Positions 44,601 through 52,649 of a stretch of 64,000 nt of DNA are shown here, piece after piece; the stretch's first letter is position 1; each line of letters begins with the position of its first letter. The DNA is from Panacibacter ginsenosidivorans (GTDB taxonomy: Bacteria > Bacteroidota > Bacteroidia > Chitinophagales > Chitinophagaceae). Made by a program: the position numbers and the translations under genes. Location: assembly GCF_007971225.1 (NCBI RefSeq), contig NZ_CP042435.1, forward strand, positions 4,839,501-4,903,500, read 5' to 3'. Below the pieces are notes generated by a model. That model did no database searches. It saw only the letters and a list, made by a program, of their open reading frames with translations, and had not been told where the DNA came from.

Positions 44601-45079
44601 TTTCTAAAAAAGATGGATCTATAATTTCGTTAGATAATTTAGCCATAGTAGCAAACTGGGGAAATAAAACGGTTCAAGGAGTAATGCCTGGTAAAGGCAA
44701 ATATGAAGAACGAAATTTTTCAAAAGATGAGTATGCATCTTTCAAGTCAACTGGCTATAGTGAAGAATTAATCCATAAATTACTGGGAGAAACTACCATT
44801 GATGTTTTTCTGAATGCTGATGTGTACTGGAAAAATATACCACTAAAAGTGTGGAATTATCATATCGGAGGCTATCAAGTTATAAAGAAATGGCTTTCTT
44901 ATAGAGAGGAAAGTATTATAAAAAGACCACTTAAGAAGGAAGAGGCAAGAGAGATCGTCAATATATCACGCAGGATAACAGCACTTTGTCTAATGGAAGA
45001 AAACTTAAATAATAATTATAAGAGAGTTAAGGAAAATACTTTTGACTGGTCTACCTTCTCAAGTAGTCCAAATACATAA
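41645..45079 (+). CDS. Single-chain restriction-modification enzyme (type IIG / type ISP-like)
   Basis: This 1,144-residue protein combines cleavage, methylation and probable target recognition. Near the N-terminus GIPDGG (Asp60) and VIEIKG (Glu90, Lys92) form a PD-(D/E)xK nuclease site. The adenine methylase has FxPxCGTG-type motif I as VLDPACGTGAYLVEVL near 388 and motif IV as ILGNPPYNAF near 509. A helical connector precedes the methylase with GVWYTPHEVVSYMVEKV. The C-terminal third is presumably the specificity domain. It is shorter than classical type ISP enzymes because no helicase lies between nuclease and methylase. No separate subunits flank it. Confidence 0.85.
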   Translation: MNFLEKYIHNLVTIKRSGMAVKETSYYGSLESFLNEIGSSLKPTIRAIINTKNTGSGIPDGGLFTKDQFLKDQDRINDFLGTPPSRGVIEIKGTSDDVDEIAKSDQIKKYLKGYGQVLVTNYYQFLLVVLDENKEVKFLEKYSLSGSEKEFWELASNPKNIDSIHGESLKQFLLRVMLHTAPLLEPKDVAWFLASYARDAKTRIEQLELPALDEVKKALEETLGVSFAGKKGSHFFKSTLIQTIFYGVFSAWILFNKDKTVQSKKFDWRLAGWYLKVPMIKALFERVANPSQLGRLGIIEVLDWATDTLNRIERLEFFERFKENEAVLYFYEPFLEAFDPELRKDLGVWYTPHEVVSYMVEKVDFILRKELNIKRGLANDNVFVLDPACGTGAYLVEVLKRIHKTHEEEGADALSGEDLKEAARNRIFGFEILPAPFVIAHLQLGLLLQNLGANFIEESDRVGIYLTNSLTGWNAPKKKDKQLIAYPEMQEEKDAAEFVKQEKPILVILGNPPYNAFAGASPEEEGGLVDPYKKGLISEWGIKKFNLDELYVRFFRLSERRVAEVTGKGIVSFISNFSYLRDPSFVVMRKHLLSNFDNIWIDCMNGDSRETGKTTPDGLPDPSVFSTSFNKAGIRTGTTITTLVKTERSDLTEKSAKVNFRQFWGKQKLKDLIASQNLNNYTTFYTSKENWHNLYPKENTFADYQKWVSITHIFLKFFVGLEECRGGDLMNFDFEELRSKMDLYFDLDKNIKELKTVLVGLTKNYSGFVAENARAKILKKEKFNSDSIKKYLLRPFDTVWAFYSDVTPLWNRPRPELIDEIEEDNFFLITRFKSQSKNEGIPAAFTKYLFDKQTISRNPIAIPYKVKESIEKNLFQSGKNLFIPNLSVNTYKYLSSIGYDEKSDFVELSKEILFHCFSILFCPLYLKENSTNLSIDFPKIPLPNNKEDFKSSSQLGSQIVGLMNAEIEIEGVTINVLQLYKDIAIISKKDGSIISLDNLAIVANWGNKTVQGVMPGKGKYEERNFSKDEYASFKSTGYSEELIHKLLGETTIDVFLNADVYWKNIPLKVWNYHIGGYQVIKKWLSYREESIIKRPLKKEEAREIVNISRRITALCLMEENLNNNYKRVKENTFDWSTFSSSPNT

Positions 45080-45194
45080 AATTGTTTAATGCTACCCCAA
45101 CTAGTCTAAGTATGCAAGTTATTAAATGAGTAAGTATGCAGCCAAGACTTTGCCCCAGTTGTCCTAAGAATGTCGATATAAAAACAACATGCTA

Positions 45195-45268
45195 GCGCAG
45201 GAATGAGGTGTGGGTTCGTGCTCAGCTTCCTGTGCGGGTTAGCTGAGCAAGGCTTAATATCCCTGCGC
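45195..45268 (+). other. Nested inverted repeats, possible structured element
   Basis: GCGCAGG (45195-45201) pairs with CCTGCGC (45262-45268). Inside it GCTCAGC (45220-45226) pairs with GCTGAGC (45242-45248). Both stems are perfect. The element lies within the 870-bp gene-free region 45080-45950. Confidence 0.4.
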
Positions 45269-45387
45269 TTCAAAAGCTTTGCCTCAATCTTAAGCGAGCA
45301 GCATACTTGAGCTTCAGTAATTAGTTGCATTTGAACTTCGAAGCTTCAAAAGCCCAATACACGATGCACAGTATAGAACAGAACCTC

Positions 45388-45404
45388 GAAGAGTGCGACG
45401 CAAT
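45388..45404 (+). repeat. Dispersed dyad repeat copy 20 (GCGACGC type)
   Basis: GAAGAGTGCGACGCAAT carries the extended 5' flank CAGTATAGAACAGAAC and the full 3' flank AGCCAAATAGTAGTAATGCA. Confidence 0.75.
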
Positions 45405-45530
45405 CACAGCCAAATAGTAGTAATGCAGACCGGATCATAAAAAAATAAAATTATAAAATGAAAGCATGATAACTTTCAACTCAAATAGCAGCAATGAAAT
45501 TTATTCGGCTCTTTTTATTAATCCTCTCCT

Positions 45531-45798
45531 TTCTCCGCGAGTCTCACGCACACAAGTTCTCAAGCAAGTGTCAGACAGCTTTTTGCAAAGGTTTTGTTGC
45601 ACTCGCCTTCAGTTAAATCTGCCCTGCATACGTGCTCCATTAATTACTTTCTCCTTACTCCGCGAGTCTCCAAACGATTTTGCTTCTCAGGCGAGTGTCT
45701 GAGAGCAGTGTGAGCAGGCTTTGTGGCACTCGCCGTATAGTTAACTATAACAACACGGCGAGTCCGCTTCACGCAATGCTCTACACATGAGACTCGCC
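45531..45798 (+). repeat. Tandem structured repeats with GGCGAGT stems
   Basis: Two related units (45531-45608 and 45657-45734) both start near CTCCGCGAGTCTC and end GTGGCACTCGCC or GTTGCACTCGCC. Three stems can form: GCGAGT/ACTCGC (45537, 45601), GGCGAGTG/CACTCGCC (45690, 45727) and GGCGAGTC/GACTCGCC (45757, 45791). The last base pair of the second and third stems changes together (G-C to C-G). Confidence 0.5.
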
Positions 45799-45843
45799 TT
45801 AGAAATGGGTACAACCTTCTTCATGCTGAACATAGTGTAGAAA

Positions 45844-45863
45844 GTACAAGTGAGTGACACAAC
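45844..45863 (+). repeat. Dispersed dyad repeat copy 21 (GTGACAC type)
   Basis: GTACAAGTGAGTGACACAAC is followed by GAAAGATGCCATGTGTATTG. Confidence 0.85.
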
Positions 45864-45950
45864 GAAAGATGCCATGTGTATTGCAGCCGGGTAAATAAAA
45901 AAGCTGGTGGCATTAACACATTAACTGCAAACAATTTGAAAGATCACTAA

Positions 45951-46697
45951 TTATTTTACTTTTCTTACTGTATCTGCTGTTGCTGTATTTAATTGGTACA
46001 ATGCGTTTTTCTTTTGATTGATCATTACACCAAAAAAGGGTTCAGGTGTATAGCTTTCTGCAGGGGCAGAACCAATGAACATATGGTAACCTTTTGGACC
46101 GGAAGCGAAGAACCCGGTTTCGCCATCTTCCAAAACCGAAATACCGGTTGCATCCATACCATTAGCTCCGTCAAGTGCCAGCACAACACGATTTGTTTTT
46201 TCACCAACATTTAAAATACCCAATCCTCCGCGTTCAAATCCTTCATCATCGCAAAAGATCAAACCGGATTGCTTACCAATGCGCGGACCAATATTTGCAT
46301 CAGGAACACCATCTCCCAGACAAACCTTATCATATCCCTGCTCATCAAGGATCAGTATTCCATCAGATTGATGGTTATAATCTTTATACCATTTCATGTA
46401 CTGGTCAGCATCAGGAAATTTTTTCGACCATAATGCACGTACCCTTGCTGTGTCAGTTCTTATCCTGTTTTTTGCATAAGGCAGCGGAGCGCCTATTAAG
46501 ATGCGTTCCTTACCATTTTCATCAACGATCACCAAACCTTTTGCACGTAAAACTTTATTATCATCATTGTCCTTGAAGGAAAAAATAAAGAAAGAGATAA
46601 ATAATAAGAGCACTGAAGAAAACAAAAATGTTAACTGTTGCATTTTCTTCTTTTGTTTGTTTAACTGAAGTTTTAATTCAAGGAGTTCGTTATTCAT
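45951..46697 (-). CDS. Membrane-anchored hypothetical beta-repeat protein
   Basis: This 248-residue protein has an N-terminal coiled coil (1-22), one membrane helix (about 23-43) and a large extracytoplasmic part. That part is built of repeated strands with the pattern GLVIVDENGKERILIG, GILILDEQGYDKVCLG and GISVLEDGETGFFASG, in which hydrophobic strands alternate with DExG or EDGE turns. The repeats suggest a beta-helix or beta-solenoid-like fold. No enzyme motif is visible. Confidence 0.65.
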   Translation of the reverse strand: MNNELLELKLQLNKQKKKMQQLTFLFSSVLLLFISFFIFSFKDNDDNKVLRAKGLVIVDENGKERILIGAPLPYAKNRIRTDTARVRALWSKKFPDADQYMKWYKDYNHQSDGILILDEQGYDKVCLGDGVPDANIGPRIGKQSGLIFCDDEGFERGGLGILNVGEKTNRVVLALDGANGMDATGISVLEDGETGFFASGPKGYHMFIGSAPAESYTPEPFFGVMINQKKNALYQLNTATADTVRKVK

Positions 46698-46899
46698 GCT
46701 GGTAATTTTTAAAACTGGTATTCAGCAAATAAACTTATTTGCAGCAATCAGCTGGCACCAGGGTGAGTAGTTTGCGGGTTTTGTTGTATGAAGTGCAATT
46801 TTTCAGTCTTCGAAGAGTTTCATGAAAAGATTCTGCGGGTACGAACAATAAATAAAAATCCTTTCGACGAAAGGTCTCCATTGTGGCTTTGAGTGCAGG

Positions 46900-47014
46900 T
46901 TATGGGCCGTTGCGGATAGCTTACCGTAATGTATTATAGCTGTGTTTTAACAGGCATCCAATAATCTGGTATTTATAATACGCAAGGTCTCCTGGCTATG
47001 AGCTAGGCCCTTAA
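46900..47014 (+). ncRNA. Candidate structured RNA (6S-like long hairpin)
   Basis: Three perfectly nested helices lie in the gene-free gap 46698-47223: GGGCC/GGCCC (46904-46908, 47006-47010, extended outward by TTA/TAA), ATAGC/GCTAT (46916-46920, 46995-46999) and GTATTATA/TATAATAC (46931-46938, 46974-46981). An asymmetric bubble of 10 and 13 bases separates the inner two. The apical part holds a small CTGT/ACAG hairpin. A CCTTTC/GAAAGG hairpin lies just upstream. The shape is that of 6S RNA, but the strand and identity are unproven. Confidence 0.4.
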
Positions 47015-47223
47015 GGAAACGTTGCTGAAAAAGGAAAATTCATTAAAGAATATATTTCATACTGCAGATAAAGATACCCACCAAATGGTGCAAGCAGGCA
47101 ACCAAACCCTGGCAGCAGGGCGACTTGTGCCGTAATCTGGCAAGAAAAATTTGCGACATGAAAATAAAATGAAAAACTTATTTTTATTCCCAAAAAAATA
47201 TTTCAGGAAAATAAACCATTCCT

Positions 47224-47601
47224 ATGACATCAAAAACTACCAACACCATTTACTGGATTAGCACTATTATTTTCGCAGCGTTGATGATATTCTCTTCTGT
47301 AGATGGCCTTCAGCCTACACAACAGGCTATTCAATTGATACATGATAGACTTGGTTATCCTGTGTATTTTATACAATATATCAGTTTTGCAAAATTGCTT
47401 GGTGTTATTGTTATTCTAATACCTGGTCTCAACAGGATAAAAGAGTGGGCCTATGCGGGTTTGTTTTTTGATCTTGCCGGGGCTATTTATTCAGGCATTG
47501 CATCTTCAGGTAAGTTTGACCCCCTGATGATTACTCTGCTGGCATGGATAATACCAGGCATCTTGTCTTATTATTTCTGGCATAAAAAAATAAAAGCATA
47601 A
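47224..47601 (+). CDS. DoxX-family membrane protein
   Basis: This 125-residue protein has four membrane helices (about 9-25, 47-65, 73-92 and 98-118). The loop YPVYFIQYISFAKLLGVIVIL and the central GLFFDLAGAIYSG are typical of short DoxX-like proteins. The role is unknown. It is transcribed alone. Confidence 0.8.
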   Translation: MTSKTTNTIYWISTIIFAALMIFSSVDGLQPTQQAIQLIHDRLGYPVYFIQYISFAKLLGVIVILIPGLNRIKEWAYAGLFFDLAGAIYSGIASSGKFDPLMITLLAWIIPGILSYYFWHKKIKA

Positions 47602-47619
47602 ATATTCTTCCCCTCTTAG

Positions 47620-47811
47620 ACCAGCATGTTAATATAAAAACAACATACCAGCGCAGAAATGAGGCGTGACTTGTGCTTAGCAAGCATGCGACGCAAGTAA
47701 AGCCAAATAGTAGTAATACAGACCGGCTAAAAAAATAAGATTATAAAATGAAAGGATGATAACTTTCAATTCAAATAGTGCCAATGAAATTTTCTTCTCT
47801 CTTTTTATTAA
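47620..47811 (+). repeat. Downstream copy of the duplicated leader
   Basis: This is the partner of 45170-45523. It lacks the 160-bp middle part, so its two halves meet at 47680. The copy supplies the leader, start codon and first residues of the GH39-like gene. Confidence 0.6.
47680..47696 (+). repeat. Dispersed dyad repeat copy 22 (GCGACGC type, diverged)
   Basis: GCAAGCATGCGACGCAAG has changes before the dyad and at its last base. It lies in the duplicated leader before the GH39-like gene. Confidence 0.65.
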
Positions 47812-49457
47812 TTGTAATTTCTACATTTATATACAACACAGTTGCTGCGCAGATAACAGTTGATCTGAAACAACAAGGCAAACCATTGCAACCTTTATGG
47901 GCACATTTCGGTTATGATGAGCCTAACTATACATACATGAAAGACGGCAAAAAACTGTTGAGTGAAATTGCTGCATTAAGCCCCGTTCCTGTTTATGTAA
48001 GATGCCACAATTTGTTAACCACAGGTGATGGAACCGCTGCATTAAAATGGGGCTCAACGAATGCATATACAGAAGATGAAAAGGGAAACCCTGTTTACGA
48101 TTGGCATATTGTTGACAGCATCTTTGATACTTATATTCAACGCGGCATGAAACCGCTTGCAGAGATTGGTTTTATGCCCGAAGCATTGTCAACACATCCG
48201 CAACCTTACCGTCATTACTGGAAGCCCGGTGTGAAATATGACAGTATTTATACAGGCTGGGCATATCCGCCAAACGATTATAAAAAATGGGGTGAACTGG
48301 TATATCAGTGGGTGAAACATTCTATTCTGCGTTATGGTGAAGCTGAAGTAAAATCCTGGTTGTGGGAAGTATGGAACGAACCGAATATCAGTTACTGGAA
48401 AGGCACGGAAGAAGAATATTTTATGATCTATGATTATGCTGCAGATGCAGTAAAAAGGGCATTGCCTGCTGCACGTGTTGGCGGTCCTGCAACAACAGGT
48501 CCGGGATGGGATAAAGCTGCAGCATGGTTAAAAGATTTTTTACTGCACTGTGCTGAAGGAAAAAATTATGCAACAGGAAAAAAAGGTGCGCCACTTGATT
48601 TTATCAGCTTTCATGCAAAGGGAAGCCCAAAGGTTGTAGATGGTCATGTGCAGATGAACATGTCGCCACAAGTAAATGATGTTGCAAAAGGTTTTGAAAT
48701 AGTAAACGCATCTTCTTACAAACGTCTCCCCATCTATATTACAGAATGCGATCCTGAAGGTTGTGCAGCGTGTGGTATGGCAACCAATCCTGAAAATGCA
48801 TACCGCAATGGTACTTTATATTCAAGTTATACGGCTTCTTCTTTTGCAAGAATATATGACCTTGCTGCACGATATAAAGTGAACCTGGCGGGACTTACAA
48901 ACTGGTCATTTGAATTTGAAAATCAAAAATGGTTTGATGGATTCAGAGATCTTGCAACGAATGGCATTGATAAACCTGTGCTCAATGTTTTTCGCATGTA
49001 TGGATTAATGCAAGGCAACAAAATAATTGTTGAGAACACAAATCAAATTCCATTAGACAGCATACTTAAAAACAGTGTGCATGGAAGCAGTGCAGATATT
49101 CATGCATTGGCAGGTGCTGATAAAAATACGGCAGCCATCATGGTGTGGAATTATTATGATGCAGATGTTTTGAATGAAGCATCGCCGGTTACTGTCACCA
49201 TCAAAAATATTCCTGCCAAAAAAATATTGCTGCAGCATTACCGCATAGACAAAGATCACAGCAATGCTTATGAAGCATGGAAGCAAATGGGCTCGCCACA
49301 AAATATTACAGATGAGCAATACAAGCAATTAGAGCAGGCAGGTCAGTTGCAATTACTCAATTCACCTGAATGGCTTAATACAGCAAACGGAGAAGCTGTT
49401 ATTCATTTTTCCTTACCGCGGCAAGCAGTGTCACTGCTGAGACTGACTTACCAATAA
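47784..49457 (+). CDS. Secreted glycoside hydrolase, GH39-like (beta-xylosidase type)
   Basis: This 557-residue exported enzyme has a signal peptide (MKFSSLFLLIVISTF...AAQ). The (beta/alpha)8 domain carries the GH-A clan acid/base motif VWNEPNISYW near 200 and the nucleophile strand YITECDPEG near 318. The substrate-side segments WAHFGYDEPNYTYMKDGKKLL and FISFHAKG fit GH39. A C-terminal beta-sandwich follows (about 420-557). ATG 47784 is chosen over the GTG two codons upstream because it starts a proper signal peptide. The leader and first codons are duplicated at 45.4 kb. Confidence 0.82.
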   Translation: MKFSSLFLLIVISTFIYNTVAAQITVDLKQQGKPLQPLWAHFGYDEPNYTYMKDGKKLLSEIAALSPVPVYVRCHNLLTTGDGTAALKWGSTNAYTEDEKGNPVYDWHIVDSIFDTYIQRGMKPLAEIGFMPEALSTHPQPYRHYWKPGVKYDSIYTGWAYPPNDYKKWGELVYQWVKHSILRYGEAEVKSWLWEVWNEPNISYWKGTEEEYFMIYDYAADAVKRALPAARVGGPATTGPGWDKAAAWLKDFLLHCAEGKNYATGKKGAPLDFISFHAKGSPKVVDGHVQMNMSPQVNDVAKGFEIVNASSYKRLPIYITECDPEGCAACGMATNPENAYRNGTLYSSYTASSFARIYDLAARYKVNLAGLTNWSFEFENQKWFDGFRDLATNGIDKPVLNVFRMYGLMQGNKIIVENTNQIPLDSILKNSVHGSSADIHALAGADKNTAAIMVWNYYDADVLNEASPVTVTIKNIPAKKILLQHYRIDKDHSNAYEAWKQMGSPQNITDEQYKQLEQAGQLQLLNSPEWLNTANGEAVIHFSLPRQAVSLLRLTYQ

Positions 49458-49525
49458 AAAATGAACTGTATAAGCAAGTAGCATCTAAATATAAAGGCTT
49501 TTGAAGCTCAGTATAGAACAAAACG

Positions 49526-49544
49526 CACAAGTGAGTGACACAAG
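49526..49544 (+). repeat. Dispersed dyad repeat copy 23 (GTGACAC type)
   Basis: CACAAGTGAGTGACACAAG is preceded by the extended flank CAGTATAGAACAAAACG. Confidence 0.8.
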
Positions 49545-49668
49545 AGAAGATGAATAGTATTACTACTGCTGGCGTAATAACAATAAAATTTACTGATAAT
49601 CTGCTGAAACCCCGGATTGATGGACATTCATTCTTGGCGGAGCTTCTGCAAAAGAACTTTGCAAAGAG

Positions 49669-49699
49669 AAATCCCTTTCAAAAAACCTGAAAGGGATTT
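49669..49699 (-). terminator. Terminator of the SDR gene
   Basis: AAATCCCTTTC and GAAAGGGATTT form a perfect 11-bp stem around a 9-base loop, 10 bases after the minus-strand stop codon. Confidence 0.7.
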
Positions 49700-49709
49700 A
49701 CCCGAAAAA

Positions 49710-50462
49710 TTAAAGTGAACGGATACCACCATCCAGTAACATTTCTGCACCTATCATAAACGATGAATCTTCTGATGCAAGGTATAAAGCAGCAGATGCT
49801 ATTTCTTCAGGTTTGCCAATTCTTTTCACCGGTGTAAAATTTCCCATATTGGCAGCTACAGCTTTTGCATCTTCTTTTGTATCAGTAATGGAATCAAAAA
49901 TGGGTGTGTCAACAGGGCCCGGTGTAATTACGTTTACGCGTATCTTTCTATCAAGCAGCTCTGCAGAAAAACTTCTTGCCAGCGAACGCACTGCTGCTTT
50001 TGAGGCAGCATAAGCTGCATGATTAGGAAACCCCTTTTCATTAACAGTAGAAGAAAGCAGGATTATGGAAGCACCATCATTAAGATAAGGCAACGCTTTC
50101 TGCACTGTAAAAAATGCTCCTTTAAAATTGATATCGGTTACCTTATCGAACATCGCTTCTGTAAAGACCGGCAATGGTGCCAGCACATATACCGCGGCAT
50201 TTACAACTAAAACGTCTGCCTTATCAAATTTTTCATGAATAGTTGCGTAAAGAGAATCAATATCGGCAAGATTGGCTACGTCTCCCTTTACTGCAATAGC
50301 AGCATTACCAATTTCTGTTAAGGCCTGATCGAGGTTTTGCTGATTACGACCTGTAATAATAACTTTTGCACCCTCCAATGCAAATAATTTTGCTGTTGCC
50401 AGTCCAATGCCACTGCTACCGCCGGTAACAATTGCAACTTTGTTTTTTAATTTCTGTGACAT
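49710..50462 (-). CDS. Classical short-chain dehydrogenase/reductase
   Basis: This 250-residue NAD(P)-dependent oxidoreductase has the nucleotide loop TGGSSGIGLATAK (about 13-25), the NAAV stabilising motif near 89, the active-site Ser in LLSSTVNEKG and YAASK with the catalytic Tyr and Lys near 150-154. RVNVITPGPVDTPIF is the usual C-terminal side of the cofactor pocket. ATG 50462 is preferred to the upstream GTG. A Crp/Fnr-type regulator is encoded next to it on the same strand. Confidence 0.9.
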   Translation of the reverse strand: MSQKLKNKVAIVTGGSSGIGLATAKLFALEGAKVIITGRNQQNLDQALTEIGNAAIAVKGDVANLADIDSLYATIHEKFDKADVLVVNAAVYVLAPLPVFTEAMFDKVTDINFKGAFFTVQKALPYLNDGASIILLSSTVNEKGFPNHAAYAASKAAVRSLARSFSAELLDRKIRVNVITPGPVDTPIFDSITDTKEDAKAVAANMGNFTPVKRIGKPEEIASAALYLASEDSSFMIGAEMLLDGGIRSL

Positions 50463-50545
50463 ATATTTTTTGTTTTCGAACACAAAGCTGGCATAGAAAT
50501 AAAAGTTTTACAATGAACCAGGCTAAGAAAAACAGTTGAACCAGT

Positions 50546-51136
50546 TCAACTTTTTTTCTTTGTTTTTTTATTACGGATCCTGGAAAGAAATTCTGTGGTC
50601 ATGCCAAGATAAGATGCAACGGCGTATTGCGGTAGCCGTTGTACAACTGATGGATACGTTGCAAGAAATTCATTATAGCGTTGTTCTGCGCTTAGTGTAA
50701 GTGAAGAAATAATTCGTTTCTGAAAAAACGCACCGGATCGTTCTGCCATAACACGAAAGAATGTTTCAAATTTATGATTCGATCTTTTTAGTTCCTGTTC
50801 TTTCTCATACGTGAGTTCCAAAACAAGACTGTCTTCCAGCGCTACCACGAACATGGTTGCCGGTTTTTGAAAAATATAACTGTTGTAATCAGATATCCAC
50901 CAGTCTTCCACCGCAAATTGAATGGTGTGATCGATACCAGCCTCATCTATAACGTAACCACGAAAGGCGCCATCCACTACATAATTTCTCTGCCTGACCG
51001 GAAAATTTGGTTGTATAATAAATTGTCTTTTTTTTACATGAAGTGGCCTGAATGCATTATAAAATTGCTCTTCTTCTTCCTGCGTAAGCGGTACTATTTT
51101 TTGAATATAGCCGAGAATTTTTTCGCTGCCTTTCAT
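50546..51136 (-). CDS. Crp/Fnr-family transcriptional regulator
   Basis: This 196-residue protein has a cyclic-nucleotide-binding-like beta barrel (about 20-115) and a C-terminal helix-turn-helix (about 165-190; LPQYAVASYLGMTTEFLSRIRN). The phosphate-binding cassette is degenerate, as in many Bacteroidota homologues, so the ligand is unclear. It heads a two-gene run with the SDR gene 83 bases downstream. Confidence 0.85.
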   Translation of the reverse strand: MKGSEKILGYIQKIVPLTQEEEEQFYNAFRPLHVKKRQFIIQPNFPVRQRNYVVDGAFRGYVIDEAGIDHTIQFAVEDWWISDYNSYIFQKPATMFVVALEDSLVLELTYEKEQELKRSNHKFETFFRVMAERSGAFFQKRIISSLTLSAEQRYNEFLATYPSVVQRLPQYAVASYLGMTTEFLSRIRNKKTKKKS

Positions 51137-51296
51137 TGTCTCTATTTATTTGTGAGCAACCTGATAGTAATTACTTTTTCTAAATTTAGTTTATTCAATG
51201 ATATTTCAAAACCAGGAATAAAATTACCTGCCGGGCTGAATAAAGATTTATTTAAGCCAACCTCAATGTTGCAGGTATGCAGCCAAAGCCTTTAAG

Positions 51297-52367
51297 CTAT
51301 CTCCTTCTGCCACCAAATTGCGGGCACACAACTCCTTTCAAATCTCCCTGTCTGTATTGAAATAAACTTTTGAAAGAGAGGGTTACTTCAAATCCCCCCC
51401 TCGATTGCGAAGCAACTGAAAGCTTACTTATGTTGATATCGTAGCTTGTGCCAATGGTGAATTTTCCAAGTTGCAATTGTATCACAGGAATGATCGCATC
51501 ATCCAAACGATATAATAAACCAGCAGTTATTCCTTTATCATCATCATCAAAAACACTAAGGTCATGATCCAGCATAATGCCTGCCTGGAAAGAACTTACG
51601 CCTGCATAGTTGAAATCTTTCTTATGCTGACCAAAATAATCACCATATAAAATAATTTCATTCCGGTCATCAATTCTTGATGATAAGCCAACATTAAACG
51701 CAAGCTTTTTATTCAGCATAATTTTTTTGTCTTCAAAGAAACCAACTTCAGGGTTAGTTATATGAAACAAACCAGCACCAAAATAGAAGTCTGTATTCTC
51801 ATTAAAAGAAGTGCTGTAGCAGATGCCTGTGGAAAGGTCAAAGTAGTTAACACTGGTATTATTAAATACCTGACCGCTGTAGGGAAGTATAGAAAAACTG
51901 CCATCACTGTTTGCAACAAACTGGTCGTTCAGCACGAGTTTGGAGGGATCAAATCTTTGCTGCATCAAACCACCCATGAATGCAACAGAAAGAAAAGAAT
52001 TTTCTGAAACAGGAATACTTACATTAAGTGCGGGCATGGCCTGCGTGGTACTAAATTCTGATGTCCCCGCCACATCTCTTAACAATTGAAGGCCGGTTGT
52101 AAGCGTAAGATCACGACCCATGATCTGCACCGGAAATTTTATTTCGGAGCTTAAGCCAAAAGTTCTGTATGGTATGGTAACACTTTGCCATTGGTTCCTG
52201 TAAGATGCCGTAAATCGTATATCGCCCGTAAATATACCAGCCAGTGCAGGATTGCGTAAAAGCGGCTGATCATAGAACTGTGAGAAACCAACATCCTGCG
52301 CCACTGCGGCAGTCTGCATTTGCATTGCAATGCATAGCATCAATATCATCCTGCAAAACGTTTTCAT
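51297..52367 (-). CDS. Type IX secretion PorP/SprF-family membrane protein
   Basis: This 356-residue outer-membrane protein has a signal peptide (about 1-23, ending AVAQ) followed by the family start DVGFSQFYDQPLLRNPALAGIFTGDIRFTASYRNQW. It is then rich in amphipathic beta strands to the C-terminus. PorP/SprF proteins anchor or help surface exposure of type B cargo of the type IX system. The cargo gene lies directly upstream on the same strand. Confidence 0.92.
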   Translation of the reverse strand: MKTFCRMILMLCIAMQMQTAAVAQDVGFSQFYDQPLLRNPALAGIFTGDIRFTASYRNQWQSVTIPYRTFGLSSEIKFPVQIMGRDLTLTTGLQLLRDVAGTSEFSTTQAMPALNVSIPVSENSFLSVAFMGGLMQQRFDPSKLVLNDQFVANSDGSFSILPYSGQVFNNTSVNYFDLSTGICYSTSFNENTDFYFGAGLFHITNPEVGFFEDKKIMLNKKLAFNVGLSSRIDDRNEIILYGDYFGQHKKDFNYAGVSSFQAGIMLDHDLSVFDDDDKGITAGLLYRLDDAIIPVIQLQLGKFTIGTSYDINISKLSVASQSRGGFEVTLSFKSLFQYRQGDLKGVVCPQFGGRRR

Positions 52368-52443
52368 AAAAGTTATTTATTACAACTTTGTATAAGATCA
52401 ATTCATTTTTATGATACCAGCTTTGTTTTTTATAGCATCGCCT

Positions 52444-52459
52444 GTTGTGTCACTCACTT
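52444..52459 (-). repeat. Dispersed dyad repeat copy 24 (GTGACAC type)
   Basis: GTTGTGTCACTCACTT is the left member of the third diverging pair, preceded by AGCATCGCCT. Confidence 0.8.
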
Positions 52460-52482
52460 CATCGTTCCGAACATTTCTGATC

Positions 52483-52535
52483 AAGTGAAAAGTGAAAGGT
52501 CAAAAGTCAAGCACGTGCATCTTCACTTTTCACTT
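52483..52535. repeat. Inverted repeat between copies 24 and 25
   Basis: AAGTGAAAAGTGAA (52483-52496) and TTCACTTTTCACTT (52522-52535) are perfect 14-base arms in the spacer of the diverging pair. Confidence 0.7.
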
Positions 52536-52568
52536 TTGCCTTTTCACTGCAGCTTCTCTTCCTGCAGC

Positions 52569-52586
52569 AAAAGTGTGCGACGCAAC
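52569..52586 (+). repeat. Dispersed dyad repeat copy 25 (GCGACGC type)
   Basis: AAAAGTGTGCGACGCAAC is the right member of the diverging pair. Confidence 0.8.
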
Positions 52587-52649
52587 GATGCTTAACCAAT
52601 GAACAAAAAGCCGGTGACCAAAATATTTTTACTCATCATTACATTGCTG

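Larger units (their letters stand above)
45170..45523 (+). repeat. Upstream copy of the GH39 gene leader (segmental duplication)
   Basis: The stretches 45170-45225 and 45388-45523 align with 47620-47680 and 47680-47811, the leader and first codons of the GH39-like gene. Shared blocks include ATATAAAAACAACAT, AGCCAAATAGTAGTAAT and ATGATAACTTTCAA. This copy has an additional 160 bp in the middle. The open frame from 45466 is only the dead end of this copy and is not called as a gene. Confidence 0.6.

Noticed and set aside
45466-45702. Open frame in the structured repeat region
   Set aside because: Its start is a duplicated copy of the GH39 leader and the rest runs through stem repeats, so it is a by-product of the duplication.
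47080-47140. A cobalamin or TPP riboswitch before the DoxX gene
   Set aside because: Small hairpins (CACC/GGTG and CCCTG/CAGGG) are present, but the conserved core boxes of these riboswitches are missing.
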